From Beverwykella pulmonaria (Eukaryota > Ascomycota > Dothideomycetes > Pleosporales > Melanommataceae): a DNA stretch of 64,000 nt. Positions 45,405 through 56,825 of this stretch are shown here, piece by piece. The stretch is taken from contig BCHH01000010.1 in the NCBI GenBank assembly GCA_001599595.1, positions 1,867,035 to 1,931,034 of the forward strand. The letters are read 5' to 3'. The position numbers were made by a program, and so were the translations under genes. The notes beneath the pieces were generated by a model. That model ran no database searches and had not been told where the DNA came from. It was given only the letters and a program-made list of their open reading frames with translations. How positions within the stretch are numbered: position 1 is the stretch's first letter; each line of letters opens with the position of its first letter.

Positions 45405-47452
45405 ATGGAATCCTGTGCAGAAGTTCTGAGGGTCACGGCAGCAATCGTCTCTGCTTTCCAGACCGCTGCTGACATGCTGGAGATTATCAAAAATCGCAAG
45501 GAGAAGAAGAAGCGAAAGAAAGAGAAAGAGGTCAAAGAACTCTTGGAATTTACAATTTTACACAAGTCGCTAGTTGAGGTATATCCCCCAACTCTTCCTA
45601 CCGAACTCTCTATTAACTTTGAATTGATGACAGGGTGGGACAAGATGCCGCAAACATTGCGAGAACAGACACCAACAATTCAGTCCTGCTTTCGACACCG
45701 GCGATGAGATTGCAATACAGGCGCTCAAAGACGTAGTTATTTCTCTCCAAACGGAAGTGATTCAACCGCTGCATATTGCACGTGCCGTGGAAAATGCTGT
45801 TCTCGACTTCACCACCCTTCACGAGTCATCAGTCACAAGTCGCAAAGATGCAACAAGAGCTATGGACCAGCTCTGTCAGCGAATCATGGCTAGTATCCAA
45901 TTACAGCCGCAGCACAGCGTAAACAAGCTTGGAACAAGAATTCCTTCCGATTCCAGCATGCGGTCTAGCTTTGCAAGTATGCAACTATCGGATCTCAATG
46001 AGCCCTATGATTTGCCCCCGTCACCTCCAGCTAGCGAAGGAAGTCCACGAAAGCCTAGTTATCAGCGCGCATTCCCCCATCGTACACCAGTCATTCGACA
46101 TCTGAGCGACAAAGTGGGCCAGAGAGGCAGATATAACGCACCGCATGCATCGCCACTAGGCTGGATCAGCTCTCAAGTAAACCATAGCAGTGGTGACCTG
46201 ACCACTGGATATGTACCAAGCTCAACTGCGGGCGAAGAAAATCAGAGCCATCAAAGCCCGGAAGATTGGAGCTCGAGCGCAGAAATCCGCTTTCGATACA
46301 ATATTCTGCACCGGAGAGCGACAGAGGCTCAATACATTTGCAACCTGCCAGCGCTACTTCAACAACTACCTCTCGATATCCACAGGATCCTTCAACTAGG
46401 GGTCAAGCAGCTTCCGAACAGCCTCCGCAACACTCACAACCAGGAACTGCGTCAACTGATAAAGCGGCGATACTCGCTTCCGGAACACATGTAGATAGCT
46501 TCGGGCATGAAGCGGAAGCCTTATTCACCAGGCCCCAGACAACAGAGACACGCCCGCTGTGCCTTCCCCGTATAGAAAAGTTCGAAAATATACCGCGTGT
46601 CTTTGAAGCTCCAGAAGTGGTGTCAATGAACTATGAAGGCATGTACCCCATGTCTCTGGGTCCTGACCAGTCTTCTGAGAAATATTCGGCTTTCCGTACG
46701 CAATTTGATTACACGGAGCGTTTATTATCTCTACCCGCCGGAATGGACAATATATGGATGCCGCTCAAACGTCCGGCAATGCATAACAGATACCATGGCT
46801 TCTGCAAAGGTGCATGGCAGATTCGGAAAGCTGTAAGATTCTAATTACAAAGGCAGTCTGTGGTAAAACTCAGCGACTAATGCAATATTCTCCCAGGTAC
46901 ACGATGGTCTCGAAATCCACATGACACCCGCCTTGAAAGAACCGGTCATCCATTGGGCTTGCAAGGAATGCAATTTTAGATCAAGAGCCCCAAACCCTGA
47001 TGCTCTTCCGGATCAGATTCTGTCAAATCAAAAATACGGTATCCGATACCGTTGGTTGTTTCTTGCAAAGTCTCATCGAGGCACAGAAAGCTCACGGTAA
47101 GAGGAAGAGTGCAGAACTATTTTATGTATCTCATGCTGACTATGGTGTAAGTGATATGCTGGAAAACTACAAGTACGGGTGCATCTTCTGTGCAGCTCAG
47201 GGACAAACGACCGCCGTTCACGACAAGTTGGACCATCTAATGGTTCATATTATTTCAAAGCACAAGTCAGCAACGATGACACCGGATATTAGAGAGAAAA
47301 CGAAGTGTGTTGTAGGCAGTGTGGCCGACCAAGACGAGGATTGGGACATTAACGTTCCTGAATCAAATCAACGGGGTGCTGGTGTAGTAGCTGACGAGTT
47401 TTTTATCTCGGCATCGAAATTTTTCAATCGCAGGAAAGGTGGGCGTTCGTGA
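45405..47452 (+). CDS. Unknown 609-residue protein with C-terminal Cys/His pairs
   Basis: Five exons, 45,405-45,578, 45,634-46,212, 46,257-46,832, 46,897-47,096 and 47,152-47,452, join in phase and give 609 residues. The front is helical (TAAIVSAFQTAADMLEIIKN, then a KEKKKRKKEKE run). A CRKHCENRHQQFSPAFDTGD segment and a helical segment ending EVIQPLHIARAVENAVLDF come next. The middle is Ser/Pro-rich and disordered. The C terminus has WACKECNFRS and YGCIFCAAQG...HLMVHIISKH, a CxxC...H pattern like a degenerate zinc finger. The 44-nt second intron (GTACCA...CATCAAAG) is the weakest junction; without it a -1 frameshift is required. The architecture is familiar among fungal hypothetical proteins, but no function can be named. 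Confidence 0.7.
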
Positions 47453-48860
47453 GTCGGAGCAATAGTCACATTGGTGTGACTGGCGAATGTATTATTTATA
47501 GCACTAAGTGGAACCTGTCATGGGATGACTTCTTTTACTTGGAATATAAGCATAGGCCGACGGCCCTATCGAACGGTCGCTACTAAGACTCTGCAGAGGA
47601 GCGCTTTTAACACCACGTAGTTTTCTGCTTCACACAATGCTATGAGAACCTCCGATTGCTTTTTTAGACATATCAAACTTTTTGAGACAAAGTACCTTTA
47701 ACAAGGCTCAGACAGCATTAATGGATCATGAACACAAGGCTCCCTCAGTGTCCAGGTCACTCTGAGGCTTCGGAAGGCTTTGATCTTGGGTGGTGCAATT
47801 CTTCGTTTTTGAACGATGTGATAAATCGACGTGCGGTCGTACGGACCCGCACATCAGATAAGCCTGGTGCGTTCCACATTCAAGTGTGCGCCGTTCTAGC
47901 ATTGAGCAGCACATGGTGTGTCACCAATAAGGACGTTGACTACGCTTCCCAAGGCCCGAAGACTGAAGCCCCCCAGGTATTGTTTTCGCTCAACCCCATC
48001 ATAGTTTTGCTTTCTCACCGTTCACGATTGAAGAGCTGAGGTACCACGGTCGCCCCAGTCATACAACAATGTGGCACAGCGCGAAAGTTTTGTTGGTGGC
48101 TCACCCACAACAAGGGTGCTACTAATTAATAAGTCATTAGCTTGAATCCTCTGCACGGCTGCGATAGAGGTCTTTTATAAGAGAAAACCCCCTGCTTCAC
48201 CACTCTAACAGCCCGGTTTTATGAGTGACCGAACTACAAACCTTCGGCCCTGTACCCCAGTATTGTTCCAATTTTGAGTTCGGGCCGCACGAGCCATCAG
48301 CCCCCACAAACGCATGGTTCGTAGCATATGCTGTTACCGACAAGTGCTGCACGCTCAATTTCCTGCTGTGAACGTGCTATCGAGCACGCGATGTGCGGGT
48401 AGACTGCATGGCCGCTTTGGAACCCGAGCTAGCTGGGCAGCAGCCGCCAATCACTTTCCGTACAGCAAGCGTAAGCTATCTTGGGATATCGGTCCCTCAT
48501 ATTAATCTTGATGCAAGGCGCACTCGCCGAAGACGGTGGATTCGGGTACACCACCGCTACCTTCCCATCGGGCGACGTGCCCAGGTTGGAAATGAGTGAT
48601 TAAGCACCCCAGCCTCAGCGAGGCCCTCTCAACTCTTTGCCCCTGCAGATGCTACTATGTTAAGATCATGTCTACGCCGTGCTGCTTGATCCACAGTTTT
48701 TCTCTGCATTACATGTCCTGCCTAGGACTTAGACTCCTTTTACTCTTTATCTTCGTTCCTTTAATACATAGTTAGCGTATGCTGCAAGAGGCCCTCCTAC
48801 ACCTCTCAAACTCCCAGCAGGTGCCCGCTGCGACCAGTCCATATCTACACAATTCTAAGC
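47453..48860. other. Intergenic, no supported gene
   Basis: 1.4 kb with short frames only. The last 150 bp are the likely promoter of the antiporter. Confidence 0.55.
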
Positions 48861-51800
48861 ATGGCGACAACCACTGCGAAAGTCGCCCACGTAGTAGCTA
48901 CGAGCATTACATCAGCAACTCCAACCAGTACACAGAGATCGTCGAGCAGTAATGGTATTCTGAGTGGAGAAGACCCATCTATCTATAATCCCAGCAATCC
49001 TGTGCGTATACAATATCAACAACTACCTTGCGAAAACGTGCTGATATAGCGAATCTCTACAGATTATGCTGTTCATTATCCAAGCGGGCCTTATTCTCAT
49101 TGTTTGCCGAGCACTCCATTTCCCTCTAGGATATCTCCGCCAGCCTCTAGTCGTCGGTGAAGTGCTTGGTGGTATTTTACTTGGCCCGTCGGTAATCGGC
49201 CGTATACCTGGCTTCACAGATACTATATTCCCTAAATCATCGATTCCCAATCTTAACAATGTAGCCAACCTTGGATTGATACTGTTCTTGTTCATCATCG
49301 GCCTTGAGGTCGATATGCGGGTCTTTTTTAGCAATTGGAAAATGGCGCTCAGTGTTGCCGCCGCAGGCATGACTTTCCCGTTTGCTATAGGCTGTGCGAT
49401 AGCACATGGGCTGTACTATCAGTTTTCGAATGAGGAGGGAACTATTCCAGTTGCATACGGAACATTCGTACGTCTTTGTTGACTACACCCGATCTCGGAC
49501 ATTTTCTGACATTATATCCGGCGTTGCTCAGTTGCTATTCGTTGGGGTTGCTATGGCTATCACAGTAATTCATGACACTCCCTAACAGACGAACGATTAT
49601 GCTGATTCTCACATAGGCCTTCCCAGTGCTCTGCCGTATCCTGACGGAACTAAAGCTGCTGTCCACGCCTGTTGGCATCATCACTCTGGCTGCGGGTGTT
49701 GGCGACGACGTGGTTGGATGGGTACGTCAACTTGATGGCTGCAAGGAGTATTCAAACTACTTGATACCCTGGGTCTCTTATGATTTTTGCCAGTGTTTTG
49801 TTAGCTACATGCAAGTCTGAGATAATTGCTAACCCTTGTGACTATATCTATAGGTACTCTTAGCCCTCTGTGTTGCACTTGTCAATGCCGCAAACGGTAT
49901 CGCCGCTCTTTATATCATCCTAACAACTATTGGGTTTGCTCTTTTCTTGGTCTTCGCTGTACGACCAGCCTTTACATGGATCCTCCGCCGTACGCACTCT
50001 TTACAGGATGGTCCGACTCAAGGTGTTATGGTTCTTACGATTCTATTGGTAAGTCCAATCAGTTTAGGGAAGGCTTTGACCAAAGAACAAAATTTCAGAT
50101 ACCCTTCTATTTCATTTACAGTCTCTAAGTAACGTGAAGTCTGTAAAGACAAGTGCTAACCTTGCCTTGTTCTTCTAGTGTCTTGGAAGCTCTTTCTTCA
50201 CCGGCGCAATTGGCGTACATCCAATTTTCGGAGCATTTCTAGCTGGCCTAATCTGTCCCCATGAGGGTGGGTTTACTATAAAGGTCACGGAGAAGATCGA
50301 GGACCTGATGGGCGCGCTATTTTTACCACTTTACTTTACCTTGTCTGGATTAAGCACCAACCTTGGACTCCTGGACAACAGCATTACTTGGGGCTATTTA
50401 ATTGCAGTGACTATAGTTGCTTTTTCTGCAAAATTCATAGGATGCGCTATTGCTGCTCGATTGAACGGACTGGTCTGGCGCGAGTCCTTTTCGATAGGAT
50501 CCCTCATGTCCTGTAAGGGTCTGGTGGAGCTGATTGTGCTCAACATCGGACTACAAGCGAAAATACTAAGCACACGAGTGTTTACTATAGTGAGTCTTTC
50601 TCGGGTTACATACTTCCGGAAGAAGACTTGGACGCTCGCTGACTCCATCCATCTACGTTAGTTCGTTGTCATGGCCCTCATCACGACCTTTGCTACTACA
50701 CCGCTCACATCGGCACTATATCCACCATGGCATCAACGAAAGCTTCAGTCATGGAAGCGTGGAGAGATTGATTGGGAATCAGGCGCCCCTACTCGCAATG
50801 GAAACTCCAGTTTCGACGTGGAAATGAGTCGGCAGAAGCGGGGGTCATCAGAAATCCGGAGTCTCTTGATATACCTTCGGCTTGACAACATGTAAGTATC
50901 TCGAGATAAGAACCTTTTTGGCAATTTATGCCGTACCTTTGATATAGAAACTAATACTATCTTGTACTAGGTAGGCCGAATACACTCGCTTTTGTTTCTC
51001 TTTTCGGAGGGAGACCCAGCGAATCTAGGGCAAAGATCCACCCACAGCACGAGGACAAGGAATCTCTCACCGAATCTGCACAATTGCAGAAGAAAAAAAA
51101 GATCTATTGTATGTCAAACTGATGGATAGAAAGGATTTCTCAAACATGGCGAGTAGGAGAGACCTTCTATCCCGTCTCTCGGGGTGTACATGCCCTTTAA
51201 ATATTTGAGAGACCTACTGACCCTTTCAGATACAAATACATGGCGTGCGAATCGTTCAGCTCACGGCTCGCACTACTTCTGTTATGACGGTTTCTGAAGT
51301 TGGCGAATTAAGCGCCTTCGACCCCGTGCTAAACGCCTTCAGAGTTCTCGGCCAACTATACAACCTTGCTGTATGTCAATCCAGATGCTGAAAAGGTTTT
51401 CACATAATCGTGAAACCTCCGTTTTTCATTGGAACGCCTGCAGCGGCGTCATCAATGTCCAAAACACATAGTAACTCTTTTTTTAGGTTTCTGGAGAAGT
51501 AGTGGTCGTTCCCGAAGACTCATAAGCCGAAACCCTTACAACGAAAGCTTTCGAGGAGGACTCGGACCTACTGCTCTTGCCATGGACCGAGACCGGCAGC
51601 TTGAGTGAGTCGCCGATGGTTTCGAAGAATACTATAGAGCACAAGCTCAGGAGCGATGCCTATTCCAGCTTCGTCACAGAAGCGCTCAACACTTCTACAT
51701 GCACCACTGCTGTGTTCATCAACAGGGCATTCAGCGGGAGTCTTGAGCAGTCGCCTTTAGCTCTAACCCGACGCATAATCGCCAAGAGTGGACGTGGTAC

Positions 51801-52335
51801 CCAGCGTGATCATATCACTGAACTTCCGACAGTGGACCGAAGTCATCACATATTCATGCCATTCTTTGGTGGTGCTGACGGACAAGCGGCGGTTCGTTTG
51901 GCCTTGCAACTCGCAGAGAACCCAGAAATTACCGTTACAATGGTCCAGTACCAGATTAGGGTAGAGGATTCAGCAAGCGAGGATGCACTCATGGCAAATG
52001 GAATTCCTGAAGGAAAGATGAGGGTCTCGACCTCATGTGACAAATCCGATGACGATAATTTCTTCGTTACAATGCAGCACACTTTGCCTGACGCTCTTCG
52101 ACCCCGAGTCACCTTTCGGACAATCATCTCTTATGATCCGGTGCAAGATGCTGTAGCCGATGCACAAACCGAGGTTGGCCAAAACCTAGGGAATGGTGGG
52201 GACCTTATCATGCTCGGTCGGAATGTGGCGCTGGTAGCGTCACAAGATTCGAGGTGTTTGGGCCTGGTGGCGGATGTTATGCTGGAAAAAGATGTCAAGG
52301 CGAGCATAGTTGTTGTGCAAGCAAAGAGGGAATAA
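48861..52335 (+). CDS. CPA2-type K+(Na+)/H+ antiporter, two apparent lesions
   Basis: Ten exons: 48,861-49,001, 49,063-49,467, 49,532-49,564 (33 nt), 49,617-49,721, 49,854-50,048, 50,179-50,589, 50,662-50,891, 50,975-51,108, 51,230-51,370 and 51,487-52,335. The membrane part has [66 protein letters not shown] with the ion-binding acidic pair, and [20 protein letters not shown]. The soluble C terminus resembles the Kha1-type regulatory region. It exchanges monovalent cations for protons, probably in an internal membrane. Two problems: exon 8 is one base too long to join exon 9 and contains an A8 run (51,093-51,100), and TAA at 51,523-51,525 interrupts exon 10 between VVPEDS and AETLTT. Without them about 880 residues result. 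It may be a pseudogene or carry sequence errors. Confidence 0.85.
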
Positions 52336-52509
52336 TTCTTTGTAAGATAATATACAGAGGGAGCAGTTGAGCCCTATTGCTGTCACATAATTATTATTAT
52401 TCTTATTTAATCTATTTACCGTCTGGTACTGACCCTAGCTGGAACCACGCAGACGATTGCCCAAGGAAAAACCCATCTGCGAGGAAAACCTTTCGTATGC
52501 ACTATGTGC

Positions 52510-52578
52510 TGTTATATGTATGACGGGCTGATTAGTCAGTGGCATATCCACGTGACGGTATGGTGTCCTGGGCTTACA
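52510..52578 (+). mobile_element. MITE-like element, copy F (partial), inside F-box-like gene
   Basis: 69 bp match the right half of the family: GACGGGCTGATTAGTCAGTG, ATATCCACGTGACG, TATGGTGTCCTGGGCTTACA. The left half is missing. It interrupts the reading frame of the minus-strand F-box-like gene. Confidence 0.85.
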
Positions 52579-52826
52579 AAGTATATCAAGTCGATGTGAG
52601 ACAGTTGTTGGGCAGTCATCAAAGTAGGTGGTGGACCTACGAAGTGGTAGATGACAGTTTGGTGATATTTTGTAGGTAATTTGCATTGAAAATTACATTT
52701 CTTCGACATTCTGTGCACGGAGCACTTGAGAGCTTTGTTGATGAGTCTGAGGGTCCTGGTGTTCCTTGGGTGGAGATGATCGAAGATAGATGGGAAGACA
52801 TCGACATTCAAGCCCAGGCATTCCAT
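52579..52826 (-). pseudogene. F-box-like protein gene truncated by MITE
   Basis: From ATG 52,826 the frame reads MECLGLNVDVFPSIFDHLHP and RNTRTLRLINKALKCSVHR, an F-box-like pattern, then CKLPTKYHQTVIYHFVGPPP and SHIDLIYF, where it enters the MITE border. Through the MITE it stays open but meaningless, and past it HSAYERFSSQMGFSLGN may be the original continuation. F-box proteins bring substrates to SCF ubiquitin ligases. The truncated gene is unlikely to work. Confidence 0.6.
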
Positions 52827-53402
52827 AATCAAGAATGTGATAAGGATCGAAGGGCGAGTGGAATGTACGCAAATGGTAAAACGGTGCTGTCCGCAAGCAG
52901 TATTTCAAGCTGCAACGCTCTTCAAGCCATTACAACCTGGGCTGAATTTATCGATATAGGAATCTGCGCAGCAATTTATGTGACTCATGGAGTCCTAGAA
53001 GGCTGATGGCGGTGACAAGATTGATTGACCTGTCCAGCCTGAGGTCTCGACTCTCTAGATTGGCGGAGAAGGTGTTCAGGGGCCTAGGCTGTCAAAATCA
53101 TTTGAGCTGCTGCGAAAGATTGATCAAGCTTGCACAAGCAATTGACAGTTGCCGTCATTCCAAGGTTGAGAGCGGCGATGAGGTTGCTTGGGGTTGATCG
53201 TGTGAGGTCTTGGGGCCTCGGCGCGCTAACGGCCCAATAGAGCATCGCCTCCCCCCACGTCCGACATCGGGCACCAATCAGCACGCTCGCGTTGGGCGTC
53301 ATCGTCGGCGTCGCAGATTACTGTATTTCCGAATTTCTCGACTTGGCCCCGCTGCACGACGCCGCGGACACACACACACACAACCGCCGAGTGAGAGTGA
53401 GC
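52827..53402. other. MMS19 upstream region
   Basis: Contains the MMS19 5' flank with a short CA run (about 53,367-53,382). No other gene. Confidence 0.55.
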
Positions 53403-56400
53403 ATGTCAGACATCCGACAGTACCTGTTGGACTATGACAAGAACAAGAAGGAGGCCTCCGCCGTGGCCCAGCAGTCGGCAGCGCGTACGGTACCCCCCGA
53501 TGCGCACCAAGGCACAGCCGTACTGATCGCGGGACAGGGCTGCAAAACCACGACCTGAAGCTACTGGCGCTCATTGAGGAGCTGGGCGAGTACTTCAACA
53601 GCGAGGATGGGCCCATCAGGTCGAAGAGTGAGCACCACGGGGAGCAGCGGGGAAGGAGCAGCCGGCTGACCGTCCTAGCCATGTCGTACCTTGCCGAGGT
53701 GCTGGCATTCGTCCCGCAGAAGGTCCTTTCTCTCCAGCAGAGTATGTTGCCCCGCGAGCCGCTTCGAGCCCCGCGAAGCACTACGCCTTTTTGAGTCTGT
53801 GCTGGAATGGGAAACTGAAGCCGTGCACAGGAAACCTTCTCTGCGACTTCATCCTGTCCCGAATCGAAGACAGCGAAGGCCTAGGCTCGTGCGCCAGGGC
53901 CTTGCTCGCTCTTGAGGAGCGCGGGAAATGGGACAATGAAAGAGCCACCAAGATCATGGACGCGTTCCTCGCGCACACCCACCCTCTGCGCCAGTACAAG
54001 CAGCAGAGCGAACGGTATCCCGTGCTGCGGCTTATAGACGCCATCATGGCCAAATATAGAGATGGTATGGTCACATCGAAGCGGCAGGCACACAATGGCT
54101 CTGGGCTAATCGACACCAAGCATTGCGCATTGCACACGATTCCACACCCGATTTCATGACCCGCTTCATTTCGTATTTCGATGGCGAGAAGGACCCACGC
54201 AATCTTATGGTCGTCTTCTCCATATTGAGGGTACCCATGACTGAATGGAACATTGGAGCAGATGCACAGGTGCACACTCAAATTGGGGGGTACAGAACTT
54301 GTGATGCTAATGGGAGCTTAGGAACTCTTCGACGCCGTTTTCAATTACTTCCCCATTACCTTTCGACCTCCGCCAGACGACCCGTACGGAATCACAGCCC
54401 AGGACTTGAAAGACCGCCTTCGAGATTGCATTGCCTCCACGTCCGACTTCGCGCCCTATGCTTTCCCGGCGCTCTTGGATAAGCTCGATTCAACGTCCAT
54501 GAATACAAAGGTAGGCGACTGATCTCGCATGGCGTCAGCGCGGACTAACAATGGAAGCGCGATGTTCTTCAAACCATCACGGCCGCTGTCGCCGAGTACG
54601 GCCCTCCGACGGTGTCGCTCTATTCCATCACGCTCTGGGACTCGCTCAAGTTCGAAATCCTCAACGTGCAGGAGGAGGATCTTGCACAAGAAGCGCTCAC
54701 CGGATTGGCCGCCATTGCGGAAACACTATCGCAGGGCACCAACGGTCCGCTCAATGCATACCTTCGACCCATCATCAAAGAATGCAACGAGCATCTCGAA
54801 GACGCTCCGACGAAGCAGTCCCAAGCGTCAGCACGGATACTACACAAAGTCGCCGACGTGTCGCCAGACGTCTCCAACATTGTTCTCGCCGGCGTTCTTC
54901 CGCATCTTTTCCTCCTTTTTCAGACCGCCGACACCATGGCTAAACGACGAGGCCTGCTTGAAGTACTCGTCCAACTGATACGAGCAAACGTCGGCGTGTA
55001 TGGAGACTGGCGGTCCATCGGAAAAGCAGGAGAACAGGCCCCAGCAAACGCACTGACCCAATTCCAGGACCAGTCGGCCGAAGTCATGCTGGACGGCTTG
55101 GAGAACGCACCAGCCAAGGAGGTTTCATTCCGCCTAGTGTGCTTGGATGGCTTGCTTCAATTGTCCAAAGCTCGTCAGCTACTCAGCGACGAGCAAATTG
55201 GCAAGATCGTCCAGGTGTTCCACACGATTATCATTCATGAAGACCCACGTGGTAAAGACGAGGTCAAGGAAGCTGCCATCAACGGTCTCGTAGAGATTGC
55301 TCATCAAAAACCTCAAGTGGTTGTTGACGAAGCATTCCCGGCGTTTATGGCGCAACTGCCAGACGTGGATGTGGACGAATCGAACGCATATATCCCAGTT
55401 CTTGAAGCATTCGCAAAACTGGCGAGTGAAGACGACATCTTCGATACCGTCATCCTGCGACTCAAGAACAAATTTGGTTCTGCGGTGAAGCAGGGCGCTT
55501 CCTCTCCCTACATCGTGGCTCTTCTATCAGCCATTCTCTACGCGCTCAAAAGAGGTGCGACCAAGCTTGAGCAAAGCCAAAACGTATCACCTTACTACCA
55601 AGACATTGTACTGCCTCTCTTGAAACGAGCGTCCAGTTCCGATGATTCGCATCCAAAGGCCTTTGACGACGAGACGACTCTCGACTTGGTGGGAAGAATA
55701 TGCAACATTATCATCAGACCCCAGTCAGGCAAAGAACAGAACAATATTTCGGCAGAGCTGTATACTCTCTTCAGGGACGCCCCGCTTACCGAGTTCCCAC
55801 CCTTCAACCCCAAGTCTTCGCCCGAGCTAAGCAAATTGATGATTGTGTCTACCCATCTCCTTTCTGCCTTCCGAAGAGATACCACCCTCCCTTGCGGCGC
55901 TCAAGCCCTCATTTTCGCGCTTGTGGGCTATAACCAGCGGCCGGATGTATCCAGCGCCGTCCGGTCTGCCTCTCTCCGCCAGATTTCCCTCTTATTCAAC
56001 AAGTTTATTCCTACTCCCGCGCTCAAAACCTGCATGGACCCCCTCCTCAGTTCCCCTATAGATCTTTTCGTCCCCGAAAAACTAAACCCGCTACGGATAC
56101 GCATAATATTTGCCTGTATCAAAGGCTTGCTCCTGCGAAACAGTGCATCCCTTGCCACTCTATATCCCCTCGTCCTCTCCTTTCTCTCGCACCCTCAATA
56201 CGGTATTACCGTAGCACATGGATTTGCGGGCCTCCTCCAACCCGACGACCTCCTCACCAAGCAAAACTACTGCCAAATATCGGGTCTCCACAAACAGAAA
56301 ACATTCACTCTCCTGGTGCCGAAAATCGTAAAAGCCTTCCGCAAGGCGAGCTCCGAGGTCAAAACGAACTATCTCATTGCTCTAAGCGGCGTGCTGAAAT

Positions 56401-56825
56401 GGATGCCCTTTGATATCGTGGTTGAAGAGGTCGGCCAACTCGTACCTCTCCTACTCCAGTCGCTCGATCTGAAAGGCGAAGACTTAGTCACTGAAGCCGC
56501 GATTGGAACGTTAACGCTGATTCTGCAAGAGCGGCCTAAGACGATCGAGGAACATGCCAGCAGTCTGATCTCGCGCTTACTGACCAACTCTATGATTGCA
56601 GGGAAGGAGAATCCGGGACCCCCGCCAAGAGTCAGAGTGGAAGCCCTGAGATGTTTGATGCAAATTCCTGAAACATTAAAACAGGAGGTTGTGCTTCCTT
56701 ATCGGAGGCAAGTGTGTAAGAAACTAACCAAGGCCTTGGATGACCGGAAGAGAGAAGTCAGATGGCAGGCCGTCAGGTGTCGTGCAAAGTGGTTGGACGT
56801 TGACGAGGTAGGCGACGACGATTGA
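53403..56825 (+). CDS. MMS19: MMS19, cytosolic Fe-S cluster targeting protein
   Basis: Seven exons, 53,403-53,484, 53,538-53,627, 53,679-53,741, 53,831-54,064, 54,121-54,269, 54,322-54,510 and 54,558-56,825, join in phase and give 1024 residues, close to the family's usual length. The N terminus has [39 protein letters not shown] and [20 protein letters not shown], diagnostic MMS19 N-terminal text. The large last exon is HEAT-repeat protein through [20 protein letters not shown] at the end. MMS19 works with the CIA complex to deliver Fe-S clusters to DNA polymerases, XPD-type helicases and other nuclear enzymes. It looks intact. Confidence 0.96.
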
